NCBI RefSeq assembly: GCF_009831115.1
Contig: NZ_WUUK01000002.1
Location: 310,001 to 374,000 of the forward strand
Direction of reading: 5' to 3'
DNA from: Salinicoccus hispanicus
Lineage (GTDB): Bacteria > Bacillota > Bacilli > Staphylococcales > Salinicoccaceae
Length of the DNA: 64,000 bases
Part shown: piece by piece, positions 51,897-60,839 of the stretch
Position numbering within the stretch: position 1 is the first letter of the stretch
How the letters are laid out: each line of letters opens with the position of its first letter
Made by a program: the position numbers and the translations under genes
The notes under the pieces: model-generated
What the model saw: only the letters and a program-made list of their open reading frames with translations
The model's database searches: none
What the model was told of the DNA's origin: nothing

Positions 51897-52366
51897 AATC
51901 GTACCCCGCACCGCGGTGCGATGGTATCATTCTTCCACTTGTCATTCAAAAGCTGTACATAGAGATCATATGCTGCATTGCCATAGATCTTATCCTCGCC
52001 GAACACATAGAATGGCGGCAATGGATCATCACTCCATAAGCCTACATGTGAATGATCGGCAATCAGCTGCTTCAATGCTTCAAGATCCTCACGGAACTGT
52101 GGACTGCGCTTGCCCCCGCGCCGCTGGTGTTCCTCATCACATGCCATAAGGAATCGGAACGTGTCGGTGATATACGGATACCCATTATTGTAAATATGGT
52201 TCACAATCGGGTGGTGCCGATAGCGCGTGTTCGTATCCAGCAGCTCAAGCAGACTGAGATTGACCCGCAGAATCTGATACAGCTCGAGCACCTGCTTGCT
52301 CAGCCTGCGGTTATCCAGGTATCGCGCGCTCACTTCATGCGAAGGGCTGACTCTGAAAACCTGCAT
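51884..52366 (-). CDS. Pyrimidine-dimer DNA glycosylase-like protein
   Basis: The 160-residue protein starts MQVFRVSPSHEVSARYLDNRRLSKQVLELYQILRV. This LDN-K/R-R-L-x-K-Q-x-x-E-x-x-Q-I-L-R pattern, followed by YRHHPIVNHIY, resembles the Pyr_excise family (T4 endonuclease V relatives), which excise UV-induced pyrimidine dimers. Whether the catalytic residues are present cannot be judged by eye. Its start shares a base with the stop of the YtoQ gene, so the two are translated together. Confidence 0.55.
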   Translation of the reverse strand: MQVFRVSPSHEVSARYLDNRRLSKQVLELYQILRVNLSLLELLDTNTRYRHHPIVNHIYNNGYPYITDTFRFLMACDEEHQRRGGKRSPQFREDLEALKQLIADHSHVGLWSDDPLPPFYVFGEDKIYGNAAYDLYVQLLNDKWKNDTIAPRCGVRLRTD

Positions 52367-52806
52367 TACTCGTAGATGTAGGCGAGGACTTGAAGTGCCT
52401 GTTCTACTGTCTCTACTGTAATGTTCGCCTTGTTGGATAGCTCTTTAAGCGGGTGGATGAGTTCTTCCGGACGGACGATGATGAGTGGTTTGCCGAGTGT
52501 TACGGCCGCACTCGCATCCATCGCCGTATTCCACTGCTTGTACTTTTCCCCGAACAGGGCAATGACTACATCCGATTTCTGCATGAGTACCTGCGTGCGA
52601 AGATTGTTGATGGCAGAAGCGGCATCATCTTTGAAGAAGGGTCTCGGCTGTTCACCAAGAACATCCTCTCCGATATTGTCTGAACGGTCATGATTCGTCT
52701 GCGGGCCGACGAAATTGAGTGGCAGGTTCTTCTCACCAGCCAGACTTTTGACATCCTCGCGCCAATCGTCGTGAATCTGCCCTGCCAAGTATACTGTAAG
52801 TTCCAT
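52366..52806 (-). CDS. ytoQ: YtoQ-family protein
   Basis: The start is the ATG at 52806 (MELTVYLAGQIHDDWRED), with AGGAGG six bases upstream. The 146-residue protein closely follows B. subtilis YtoQ: FVGPQTNHDRSDNIGEDVLG, INNLRTQVLMQKSDVVIALFGEKYKQWNTAMDASAAVTLGKPLI. The fold is related to nucleoside 2-deoxyribosyltransferases (GQ.HD.WR and D-x-x-x-x-x-L-F-G). Its substrate is not known. It is the upstream partner of the dimer-glycosylase-like gene, and a link to nucleotide damage is possible. Confidence 0.88.
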   Translation of the reverse strand: MELTVYLAGQIHDDWREDVKSLAGEKNLPLNFVGPQTNHDRSDNIGEDVLGEQPRPFFKDDAASAINNLRTQVLMQKSDVVIALFGEKYKQWNTAMDASAAVTLGKPLIIVRPEELIHPLKELSNKANITVETVEQALQVLAYIYE

Positions 52807-52860
52807 AATCATCCTCCTGAATGCTATTTCTTTCAATGATACCGTAAATCCATTTTCTTT

Positions 52861-52885
52861 AAAATAAAACCCCACAAAAGTGGGG
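52861..52885 (-). terminator. Terminator of the flavodoxin-fold reductase gene
   Basis: CCCCAC and GTGGGG pair across AAAA (52870-52885), followed on the minus strand by TTTTATTTT. Confidence 0.85.
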
Positions 52886-52898
52886 CATGATATCAGTA

Positions 52899-53516
52899 TT
52901 ACATGGTATTGCCTTCTGCCGGAATCGGATGCTCTTTTAGGATACGTGCCAGGTGCATCGTATTGTAGGCAAGCATCTGAACATGTGTCTTCGTGAAGTC
53001 GTTATCCCTGTCCGTATCCATATAGGATGCTCCCGGACCGGCTTCCCCGACCCAGTACGTATCCACATTCGGCGGGATGGTGAAACCGATATGGGAAAGA
53101 CCATACAGGATGCTTTGTGCCGCATGTTTTGCGCCGTCCTCATTGCCTGTAACCACAACGCCACCGACCTTGTTGTAGAAAATGGCCTGCCTCTTGTCGT
53201 TCGTCAGAGAAGCACTGCCATACAGGCGTTCGATAAGCAACGTCGCAACACTGCTCTTCTCACCGAGCCAGATCGGTGTACCGATGATGACGATGTCAGC
53301 TGCTTTCACCTTTTCAAGGATATACGGAAATTCATCTCCGTCACCCATGTCATCCGCAATACCATATCTGACGTCGTAGTCGTTTACGCGAACGATTTCC
53401 GTTTCGACGCCTTCCTTCTCGTGTATATCCATAACTTCTCTGGAAAGTGCTTCTGTGTTCGATTCGTCTTCTCCGTATTTCAATGTCGTGTTGAGTATCA
53501 GTGCTTTCAATGCCAC
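52899..53516 (-). CDS. Flavodoxin-fold NAD(P)H:FMN oxidoreductase
   Basis: The start is a GTG (53516, read MALKALILNTTLKYG) with GGAGG upstream. The 205-residue protein has the FMN phosphate loop (NTTLKYGEDESNTEALSREV), a second flavin loop (ADIVIIGTPIWLGEKSSVATLLIERL) and GVVVTGNEDGAKHAAQSILYGLSHIGF, as in NADPH-dependent FMN reductases of the flavodoxin_2/5 families. It probably reduces quinones, nitro compounds or metals. It is a single gene with its own terminator. The exact electron acceptor cannot be read from sequence. Confidence 0.85.
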   Translation of the reverse strand: MALKALILNTTLKYGEDESNTEALSREVMDIHEKEGVETEIVRVNDYDVRYGIADDMGDGDEFPYILEKVKAADIVIIGTPIWLGEKSSVATLLIERLYGSASLTNDKRQAIFYNKVGGVVVTGNEDGAKHAAQSILYGLSHIGFTIPPNVDTYWVGEAGPGASYMDTDRDNDFTKTHVQMLAYNTMHLARILKEHPIPAEGNTM

Positions 53517-53782
53517 AAATATTCCTCCATTCGTTTTTCTCTACGTATTACTATGCCCTTATCTTTTACAATGAAAACACAAAAAGCACCGCAGGATTGA
53601 CCCAAAGCAATAGGATAGTAAGGCCTTCAGTAATTTAAGAGGACAAACGGCGAAAAATTTAGATAAAGAGAACGCTTTCTGTAAATAACTTCAAAAATAG
53701 ATGCAAAAATAAAGCATAATCTGATATAGTGGGTAGTTGTAAACATACATATTATTTATACATATAATTTTTGGAGGCCAAT

Positions 53783-54454
53783 ATGGAAGAAACACTGAAT
53801 CTGGAAGACATTCTGGAAGTAATCAAGAAAAATTTGGCGATGATTATCGCCCTTGTGCTGCTCTTTGGTGCCATCGCTGCATTCGCCACAGCATTTCTTA
53901 TGACGCCGCAATATGAAGCCAATACTCAAATACTTGTCAGCCAGTCACAGGATTCAGAAGTGGCAGTGGATAATCAGAACATACAGGCCAGTCTTCAGCT
54001 GATCAATACATATAGGGATATCATCAAAAGTCCGACAGTGCTTGACGATGTTGTCGTAAACCTCAACCTCGACCAATCCACAAGCGCACTTGCAGAACAG
54101 ATTACGGTCAATAACCAGGATCAGTCACAAGTGGTGACAGTAACCGTGGCAAATGAAAATCCTGAAAATGCAGAAACCATCGCCAATGAGGTAGCGAACG
54201 TTTTCCAGCAAAGAGTCATGGAAGTAATGAATGTGGATAACGTGTCCATCTTGGCACCAGCGGATATTGGAGAAGATCCCTCGCCAGTTTCTCCGCAGCC
54301 ACTGATCAACATCGCAATCGGTATGATTCTTGGTGGTCTGTTCGGACTCGGCATCGCATTCCTGAGGGCATTCCTAGATAAACGCGTGAAGACGGAAGAA
54401 GAAATGCAAAAGCATCTGGATCTGCCGGTACTCGGCACCATCGCCAAATTCTAA
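53783..54454 (+). CDS. capA: Capsule chain-length/kinase activator, CapA-type (Wzz family)
   Basis: The start is the ATG at 53783 (MEETLNLEDILEVIKKNL), with GGAGG directly upstream. The 223-residue protein has two membrane segments (about 22-42 and 175-195) around an outside coiled domain (YEANTQILVSQSQDSE, TYRDIIKSPTVLDDVV), and a short C-terminal cytosolic tail (FLDKRVKTEEEMQKHLDLPVLGTIAKF) with the P-V-L-G-x-I motif that activates the CapB kinase. It sets capsule chain length. It heads the operon capA-B-C-D. Confidence 0.92.
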   Translation: MEETLNLEDILEVIKKNLAMIIALVLLFGAIAAFATAFLMTPQYEANTQILVSQSQDSEVAVDNQNIQASLQLINTYRDIIKSPTVLDDVVVNLNLDQSTSALAEQITVNNQDQSQVVTVTVANENPENAETIANEVANVFQQRVMEVMNVDNVSILAPADIGEDPSPVSPQPLINIAIGMILGGLFGLGIAFLRAFLDKRVKTEEEMQKHLDLPVLGTIAKF

Positions 54455-54475
54455 AAGCAGGAAGGAAATAGAATC

Positions 54476-55186
54476 ATGTTCAGAAAAGACAAGCATGCAT
54501 ATACCTCCGGTCCCAGACAACTCATCGTCGAAAAAGAACCGAAATCACCTGTAAGTGAGCAGTTCCGCTCCATTAGAACGAATATCATGTATTCGAGTGT
54601 CGATAAAGAAATCAAGACAGTACTCTTCACTTCCGCAACACCGAGTGCAGGTAAATCAACGACCGCAGCGAATGTCGCACTTACTTATGCGCAGTCAGGC
54701 AAGCGGACTGTGCTGGTTGATGCGGATCTGCGTCGTCCGACGATGCACTATACATTTGAATTGACGAATCAGCGTGGACTCTCGACAGCAATTGTCAATG
54801 ATATGCCGGTGGAGAATATCCTCAGGGAAACAATCATTGAAAATTTGGATGTTGTAACGAGTGGCCCCATACCACCAAACCCGGCAGAACTTCTATCTTC
54901 AAAGAAAATGATGCACCTACTTAAAACTTTTTCCATGCATTACGATATGGTCATCATTGATACACCACCGCTTCTTGCTGTAACGGATGCACAGGTGCTA
55001 AGTAGAATAGCAGACGGCACAGTGCTCGTGACGGATGTCACTGGCAATAACAGAGAACGACTCCAGGATGCTAAAGCGTTGCTGGAAAAAGCCGATGCGA
55101 ACATTCTAGGTGTAATCATGAACAACAAGAAGATGAATACCAAAAATGATAATTACTATTATTACTATGGAAGTGATGAGTCTTGA
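54476..55186 (+). CDS. capB: Tyrosine kinase CapB (BY-kinase)
   Basis: The 236-residue cytosolic kinase has Walker A SATPSAGKSTTAAN (about residues 58-71), Walker A' VLVDADLRRPTMH and Walker B MVIIDTPP. Its C-terminal tyrosine cluster, DNYYYYYGSDES, is the autophosphorylation site. CapB works with CapA to control capsule polymerisation and phosphorylates sugar-nucleotide enzymes. It has a GGAAGGAAA site. Its stop overlaps the next gene start by four bases. Confidence 0.94.
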   Translation: MFRKDKHAYTSGPRQLIVEKEPKSPVSEQFRSIRTNIMYSSVDKEIKTVLFTSATPSAGKSTTAANVALTYAQSGKRTVLVDADLRRPTMHYTFELTNQRGLSTAIVNDMPVENILRETIIENLDVVTSGPIPPNPAELLSSKKMMHLLKTFSMHYDMVIIDTPPLLAVTDAQVLSRIADGTVLVTDVTGNNRERLQDAKALLEKADANILGVIMNNKKMNTKNDNYYYYYGSDES

Positions 55187-55968
55187 TAGATATTCATAAC
55201 CATGTACTGATTGGTATTGATGACGGTCCGCAGACTGAGGAAGCGGCAGTCGCATTATTAAAGCAGGCAATTGACAATGGAATAACGAACATTATCGCAA
55301 CTCCCCACCATCACAGTGGGGCTTTCTTGAATCCGAGAATTAAGATTGTAGAAAAAATGGAAGAGCTTACAAAAATAATAGAAGATCATCAACTAGACAT
55401 CAAAGTGCATCCAGGCCAGGAGATACGTATCAATGGAGACATGGTGAGTGAGCTGCAGTCTGGTGTCAGTATTCCACTCAACCAATCGCAGTATGTGCTG
55501 GTTGAGTTTTCATTTACAGAGGTACCGAATTATGTGGAAAAACTGTTATATGACCTGCAGATGAAAGGCTATGTCCCTGTAATTGCGCATCCTGAGCGAT
55601 GCAAGCCGATTATTAAAGATCCTGATAGACTATACGAAATTGTAGAGAAAGGCGCGATTGCTCAGATTACCGCTTCATCTATTACAGGAGCGTTAGGACA
55701 AAACTTGAAAGAAACAAGTCTTGCCATGATTCAAAACAACCTTGCTCATGTCATATCGAGCGATGCCCATAGCACAGAAATAAGACCTTTCTTATTGAAA
55801 GAAGCTTATAAAGTGGTTGCTGAAGAACTGGGAGAAAACTTTACAGAAGTTTTACAGTTTAATGCAGATGCTATCCTTCATAATAAGGAAGTGAAAGTTA
55901 AAGCACCACAGAAGATGAAAACACATTACCAAACGAAAAAGAAGAAAAAGTTTTTAGGACTATTCTAA
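55183..55968 (+). CDS. capC: Tyrosine-protein phosphatase CapC (PHP family, CpsB/YwqE type)
   Basis: The start is a TTG at 55183 that overlaps the capB stop (TTGA), read as MIDIHNHVLIGIDDGPQ. The 261-residue metal-dependent enzyme has the PHP-family motifs: DIHNHV (metal binding), IIATPHHHSG, HPGQEIRI, VIAHPERCK and ISSDAHS. It removes phosphate from CapB. The C-terminal end is unusual: a lysine-rich, probably membrane- or partner-binding tail (KTHYQTKKKKKFLGLF) beyond the catalytic core. From here rightward the sequence is visibly more AT-rich. Confidence 0.92.
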   Translation: MIDIHNHVLIGIDDGPQTEEAAVALLKQAIDNGITNIIATPHHHSGAFLNPRIKIVEKMEELTKIIEDHQLDIKVHPGQEIRINGDMVSELQSGVSIPLNQSQYVLVEFSFTEVPNYVEKLLYDLQMKGYVPVIAHPERCKPIIKDPDRLYEIVEKGAIAQITASSITGALGQNLKETSLAMIQNNLAHVISSDAHSTEIRPFLLKEAYKVVAEELGENFTEVLQFNADAILHNKEVKVKAPQKMKTHYQTKKKKKFLGLF

Positions 55969-55988
55969 ACGGAAAGAAGCGTGTAATT

Positions 55989-57812
55989 ATGGGAGCGAAA
56001 GAACGATATATTCTTCTCCTGATCATCGATTCACTCATAGTATCATTTTCAGTATTCATCGGTTATTACATATTGGCTCCATTTTTCTTGGAGTATACTT
56101 GGCCGGTATTGCTAGTCACATCTTTAATACTTCTCATTAGTCACCATGTATTTGCATATGCTTTCAACCTCTACCATAGGGCATGGGAATATGCCAGTGT
56201 AAGAGAATTAATGGCAATTGCACAAGCAGTGACAGCCTCAATTGTAACTACATACATATTAAATTTATTGCTTTTTCAAACAACATTTACAAGATTAATG
56301 ATTATTACTTGGATGATGCATTTGATATTGATAGGTGGGTCTAGACTTTCTTGGAGAGTATCACGTCACCATATTATTGGTAAGCATAATGATGAAAACG
56401 ATATGGTTAAGACGTTAGTTGTAGGAGCCGGTAAAGGTGGTTCACTGCTTATTAAACAAATGTTAGATACCCCAGCAATGAAAATGATGCCAGTAGTTGC
56501 GGTGGACGATGATTTGGTTAAACAAAGAATGGAACTAGCTGGTGGAGTTAAAGTAGAGGGAACTAGAGAAGATATTGAACGACTTATCAAAAAATATGAA
56601 ATCAGTAAAGTGGTTATAGCAATTCCTTCTTTGAGTAAAACCGAACTGAATGAAATATACAATTTGGCAAATCACGATAGTCTAGTCGTAATGATTATGC
56701 CTAACATTGATGATGTGATGTCTGGCCGGATAGAAGTCAATGAGTTAAAAAGAGTAGAGGTTGAGGATTTACTAGGCCGTGAACCAGTCGAACTTGATAC
56801 AGAAGGTATAGAGGATCAGGTTAGAGATAGAACAATACTAGTTACCGGCGCTGGAGGTAGTATTGGTTCAGAGATTGTAAGGCAAATTACCAAATTCCAG
56901 CCAAGACAGATCGTGTTGCTTGGACATGGTGAAAATAGTATATACAGTATTCTAGAAGAAATGACATTGCTTAAAAACAACGTTCAATATATTCCCATAA
57001 TCGCAGATGTGCAAGACAAAAAGAGAATTTTCGAGGTTTTCGACAGTTATAAACCTGAGATGGTTTATCATGCTGCAGCTCATAAGCATGTACCATTAAT
57101 GGAATATAATCCCAAAGAAGCAGTGAAAAACAATATCATAGGGACAAAGAATACAGCTGAAGCGGCTTGTAAATATAAAGCTAAAAAGTTTGTAATGATT
57201 TCTACTGATAAAGCAGTTAATCCTCCGAATGTGATGGGAGCTACGAAACGTGTAGCGGAGATGGTAATTCAGGCGCTTGATAAAAAATATACAGAGACTA
57301 CTACTCTTGTTGCCGTACGATTTGGTAATGTTCTAGGAAGCCGAGGTTCTGTAATACCTAAATTCAAAAAGCAAATTGAACAAGGTGGACCTGTAACTGT
57401 AACAGATGAACGGATGACTCGATATTTTATGACTATCCCCGAAGCTTCTCGCTTGGTCATACAAGCTGGTACTTTGGCTGAAGGTGGAGAAGTTTTTGTC
57501 TTAGATATGGGTGAGCCAGTCAAAATTGTAGATCTAGCGAAAAATATGATTCGCTTAAGCGGATTTAGTGAAGAGGAAGTAGGTATAGAGTTCAGTGGCA
57601 TTAGACCGGGAGAAAAATTATATGAAGAATTATTAAAAGAGGAAGAAGTTCACTCTCAACAAGTATATAAGAAAATTTACAGAGGTAAGGTAGAGGACAT
57701 AGATGAAACTCATTTAAATGAATTTATATCAATTTTAAGTTCTGAAGAATCAACAAAAGAACATCTTCTGCAGTTTGTCAATAAAGAGAAGAAGCAGAAA
57801 AGCGAGGTGTAA
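55989..57812 (+). CDS. capD: Membrane UDP-sugar 4,6-dehydratase CapD (PglF/WbpM family)
   Basis: The 607-residue protein has four membrane segments in residues 8-125, then a first Rossmann-like domain (VKTLVVGAGKGGSLLIKQML) and a catalytic SDR domain. The SDR domain has NAD site ILVTGAGGSIGSEIV (about residues 282-296), HAAAHKHVPLMEYNPKEAVKNNI, FVMISTDKAVNPPNVMGATKR (active-site region, with Met in place of Tyr) and RFGNVLGSRGSVIP. It converts UDP-GlcNAc to a 4-keto-6-deoxy sugar, the start of QuiNAc/FucNAc-type sugars. The gene is 20 bases after capC, within the operon. Confidence 0.93.
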   Translation: MGAKERYILLLIIDSLIVSFSVFIGYYILAPFFLEYTWPVLLVTSLILLISHHVFAYAFNLYHRAWEYASVRELMAIAQAVTASIVTTYILNLLLFQTTFTRLMIITWMMHLILIGGSRLSWRVSRHHIIGKHNDENDMVKTLVVGAGKGGSLLIKQMLDTPAMKMMPVVAVDDDLVKQRMELAGGVKVEGTREDIERLIKKYEISKVVIAIPSLSKTELNEIYNLANHDSLVVMIMPNIDDVMSGRIEVNELKRVEVEDLLGREPVELDTEGIEDQVRDRTILVTGAGGSIGSEIVRQITKFQPRQIVLLGHGENSIYSILEEMTLLKNNVQYIPIIADVQDKKRIFEVFDSYKPEMVYHAAAHKHVPLMEYNPKEAVKNNIIGTKNTAEAACKYKAKKFVMISTDKAVNPPNVMGATKRVAEMVIQALDKKYTETTTLVAVRFGNVLGSRGSVIPKFKKQIEQGGPVTVTDERMTRYFMTIPEASRLVIQAGTLAEGGEVFVLDMGEPVKIVDLAKNMIRLSGFSEEEVGIEFSGIRPGEKLYEELLKEEEVHSQQVYKKIYRGKVEDIDETHLNEFISILSSEESTKEHLLQFVNKEKKQKSEV

Positions 57813-57817
57813 ATGGC

Positions 57818-58669
57818 ATGAAAAAGATTTTAATCACTGGAATGAACAGTTACGTAGGTAATTCATTGACGGATTGGCTATCAAAGCATCCTCAAAACTA
57901 TAATATTACTCGTATTAGTATGAGAAGTGATGAATGGAAAGAGCAAAATTTCAATAGTTATGATTGCATAGTTCATGTTGCGGGTTTAGCACATGTTTCT
58001 ACTGATAAAGACTTAGAAGATAAATACTACAAAGTAAATTTTAAGCTTACAGAAAAAGTAGCTGAAAAAGCTAAAGCAAGTGGCGTTGAACAATTTATTT
58101 TTCTTAGTAGCATTATTGTATACGGTAATACACAACGAATAATTAATGAAAATACTGAAGAAATTCCTTTGGACTTTTACGGTAATAGTAAACTGAAGGC
58201 AGAAAAGTCATTAAAAGAATTAGCAAGTGATGACTTCAAAGTTAGCATTATAAGATCTCCTATGGTGTTTGGAGAAAACTCAAGAGGTAACTACCAGAAA
58301 CTTTCTAAATACATTAAGTTTATGCCTTTTTTTCCAAAGTTCGAAAACAAAAGAAGCATGATATATATATATAATTTGTGTGAGTTTATTAGGTTATTGA
58401 TTGATGACAGAGCTCAAGGTACCTTTTATCCTCAAAATGACCAGCATGTGACTACTACTAATTTGGTAAAACTGATGGCTAAATCTCAAAATCGGCGTTT
58501 AATTTGTGTTAGGATATTTAATCCACTGATTCGGGAATTGATTCCCAAAATTAATATAGTGAATAAATTATTCGGTAATCTTGCATACGATTTGGAAATC
58601 AGTCGCTACCCAAGTAAATATAATTTATATTCTTTAGAAGAGGCGATTGAAAGGACTGAACAAAAATAG
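57818..58669 (+). CDS. NAD-dependent epimerase/dehydratase, CapN-like
   Basis: The 283-residue extended SDR has the NAD motif ILITGMNSYVGNSL (the usual GxxGxxG becomes GMNSYVG), HVAGLAHV, IFLSSIIVYGN and the Y-x-x-x-K catalytic pair in YGNSKLKAEKS, and RSPMVFGENSRGN. Proteins of this kind (CapN of S. aureus, WbpV-like) reduce or epimerise the keto sugar made by CapD. It is 5 bases after capD. The exact reaction cannot be fixed from sequence, but the pairing with CapD is strong. Confidence 0.85.
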   Translation: MKKILITGMNSYVGNSLTDWLSKHPQNYNITRISMRSDEWKEQNFNSYDCIVHVAGLAHVSTDKDLEDKYYKVNFKLTEKVAEKAKASGVEQFIFLSSIIVYGNTQRIINENTEEIPLDFYGNSKLKAEKSLKELASDDFKVSIIRSPMVFGENSRGNYQKLSKYIKFMPFFPKFENKRSMIYIYNLCEFIRLLIDDRAQGTFYPQNDQHVTTTNLVKLMAKSQNRRLICVRIFNPLIRELIPKINIVNKLFGNLAYDLEISRYPSKYNLYSLEEAIERTEQK

Positions 58670-58701
58670 ATAAAATTAAATCTCAAAAGAGAGTATTATT
58701 C

Positions 58702-59784
58702 ATGGTGAACCATGACGTTGTAATATATAACTTTCGTTTAGAAATAGTCAAAGCATTCATAAGTGAAGGGTATCAAGTGTATATATCTTCCCCATACGGT
58801 GAAAGAATTGATGAACTTGTCAAATTAGGTTGCATCTACATCAAAACGGAGGTCAACAGACATGGTAAAAATATGTTTCAAGAGCTAGCGTTAATGAAAC
58901 ATTATAGGACAATACTCAAAGATGTCCGCCCTGATGTAGTTCTGACTTATACAATCAAACCTAATATTTACGGCGGTTTTGTTGCTTCAATGCTGAAGAT
59001 ACCTTATATAGCCAATATCACTGGATTAGGAACAGCTGTTGAAGAAAAAGGTCTGATGCAAAGGTTAACTGTTCTACTTTACAAAATAGCATTTAGAAAA
59101 ATAGATACTATTTATTTCCAAAACAGAGTAAACCAGCTTTTTTTTGAAAATCAAAATATTTACCCTGAAACTCACAAGATGTTACCTGGTTCAGGGGTCA
59201 ATTTGAACCATTTTAAGTTACAAGAATACCCTCAAAAAGAAAGTATTGAGTTCGTTTTCATTTCAAGAATTATGAAATCAAAAGGGATAGAAGAGTATCT
59301 TGCTGCTGCAAAACACATCAGAAATAAATATCCTCAAAGTGTTTTTCATATATTAGGTTTTTGCGAAGAAGATTACGAAGCAAGATTAAAACAACTACAT
59401 AATGAAGGTATAGTCAAGTATCACGGTATGCAAAGGGATATCAGACCATTTCTGGAAAAAGTGCATTGCACAGTCCATCCTTCATTTTATCCTGAAGGTT
59501 TATCAAATGTTCTTCTCGAAAGTGCTGCTTGTGGTCGACCACTCATTACAACAGACCGTCCAGGTTGCAGAGAAGTTGTGGAGGAAGGATACAATGGCTA
59601 CTTGGTGGAAACGAGAAATATCACTGCTTTGATAGAAGCTATAGAAAGATTTATTGATCTCTCATATGAGAAGAAAGTCAAATTGGGCGAAAATAGTAGG
59701 AAGAAAGTAGAGTCAGAGTATGATAGAACAATTGTGGTCAACTCATATCTAGCCCAAATTTCTCGTATTGGGGAGGAAGTATAA
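58702..59784 (+). CDS. GT4-family glycosyltransferase with uncertain start
   Basis: The GT-B protein reads MVNHDVVIYNFRLEIVKAF from the ATG at 58702, but the family's first beta strand (RVLF) lies upstream in frame. The frame stays open to 58666 with no ATG, GTG or TTG. ATA (58666, after AAAGGA) or ATT (58675) are the only candidates, so the true start is probably non-standard or damaged. Other features are VVLTYTIKPNIYGGFVASML, NITGLGTAVEEKG, VFISRIMKSKGIEEYL and HPSFYPEGLSNVLLESAACGRP. It resembles GT4 enzymes that add a second sugar to the lipid-linked acceptor. It ends one base into the next start codon. Confidence 0.8.
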   Translation: MVNHDVVIYNFRLEIVKAFISEGYQVYISSPYGERIDELVKLGCIYIKTEVNRHGKNMFQELALMKHYRTILKDVRPDVVLTYTIKPNIYGGFVASMLKIPYIANITGLGTAVEEKGLMQRLTVLLYKIAFRKIDTIYFQNRVNQLFFENQNIYPETHKMLPGSGVNLNHFKLQEYPQKESIEFVFISRIMKSKGIEEYLAAAKHIRNKYPQSVFHILGFCEEDYEARLKQLHNEGIVKYHGMQRDIRPFLEKVHCTVHPSFYPEGLSNVLLESAACGRPLITTDRPGCREVVEEGYNGYLVETRNITALIEAIERFIDLSYEKKVKLGENSRKKVESEYDRTIVVNSYLAQISRIGEEV

Positions 59785-60767
59785 TGAATAAAGCGGTCAA
59801 AAATATTCTATCCTATTCGATATCATTTCTTCCCGATAAGTTTTATAGCCATGTCACTTTTGCACTTAGACATAAGAGACTTCCCAATCATAATAAAACT
59901 GACTACTTCAATGATATGATGGTCCATAAAAAGTTGACAGATAAAAGCATCGAGTTAAAGAAACTAGTCGATAAATATCATGTAAGAAGCCATATTGAAA
60001 AAGAAATTGGCTCAGATCATCTCATTCCTTTAGTAGGGGTGTATAAAGATCCAGAAGAAGTGAATTTCGAGGAGTTGCCTAGCGCTTTTGTATTGAAAAT
60101 GACATTTGGTGCTCAAAACAACCTGATTTGTACAGACAAAAGCACTTTAAACTGGGAAAAGCAAAAAACAATCATAAATAAGTGGTTGAAGTACGATGCA
60201 TATAAAAGAACGCGAGAGTGGCAGTATGATGGTTTGGAAAAACGTTTCGTAATTGAAGAGTATATTAGCGATGCTCAAGGAAAGACGAATGATTATAAAT
60301 TCTGGTGTTTCCATGGAGAGCCTAAAATTGTCCAAGTAGATGTCGATAGGCATAATAGGCATAAAAGAAATATGTATTATGCTGAGAACTTTGAATTTAT
60401 AGATGATCTATATATCGGGCACCCCCACTCAAAAGAGCCGATTGATATGCCTGAGAATTATCAAGAAATGTTGAACATAGCTCGAAAGTTATCAACAGGG
60501 CACGAGTTTCTGAGAGTAGATTTGTATAACATAGACGGTAAGATATATTTTGGGGAATTAACACTATATCCTGACAATTGCAATATCAAGATGAGACCAT
60601 TGAAGTATGAAAAGATATTTGGGAACATGCTATCAATAAAATCTTAACTTATATTAACGAGGAGACAGTTTATGAAAGTTCTATTCGTACACGATGGACC
60701 AATAAGAAGAGGTGATAAGAATAGTTATTATGATATCACTCATAACAATGAATTATTCATTAGATAT
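59719..60767 (+). repeat. Tandem duplication, copy 1 (about 1.05 kb)
   Basis: The unit contains the 3' end of the preceding glycosyltransferase gene, one whole ATP-grasp gene and the first 30 codons of the following glycosyltransferase gene. It is nearly identical to 60768-61815 in the centre and diverges toward both ends. Confidence 0.85.
59784..60647 (+). CDS. TupA-like ATP-grasp protein, copy 1
   Basis: The 287-residue soluble protein resembles the TupA-like ATP-grasp family (ATPgrasp_TupA), first linked to teichuronopeptide synthesis: VDKYHVRSHIEKEIGSDHLIPLVGVY, LPSAFVLKMTFGAQNN (ATP-binding loop), RFVIEEYISDAQGKTNDYKFWCFHGEP and YFGELTLYPDNCN with metal-binding E and N. Such enzymes ligate a carboxylate to an amine, for example an amino acid to a sugar acid. 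GGGAGGAAG lies upstream of the ATG, which overlaps the previous stop. An almost identical copy follows at 60829. Confidence 0.85.
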   Translation: MNKAVKNILSYSISFLPDKFYSHVTFALRHKRLPNHNKTDYFNDMMVHKKLTDKSIELKKLVDKYHVRSHIEKEIGSDHLIPLVGVYKDPEEVNFEELPSAFVLKMTFGAQNNLICTDKSTLNWEKQKTIINKWLKYDAYKRTREWQYDGLEKRFVIEEYISDAQGKTNDYKFWCFHGEPKIVQVDVDRHNRHKRNMYYAENFEFIDDLYIGHPHSKEPIDMPENYQEMLNIARKLSTGHEFLRVDLYNIDGKIYFGELTLYPDNCNIKMRPLKYEKIFGNMLSIKS

Positions 60768-60839
60768 TATGAAAGAATAATTGTAGTTAAATCATATCCA
60801 GCCAAATTTCTCGTATTGAGGAAAAAGTATGATGAATAA
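60672..60839 (+). pseudogene. Chimeric gene fragment at the duplication junction
   Basis: The 55-codon frame begins MKVLFVHDGPIRRGDKNSYY, like the start of the glycosyltransferase at 61720. It then switches near 60767 to sequence equal to the 3' end of the upstream glycosyltransferase (SYPAKFLVLRKKYDE in a changed frame). It keeps the GAGGAGA ribosome site of the parental gene. It is the scar of the tandem duplication and not a working enzyme. Confidence 0.85.
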
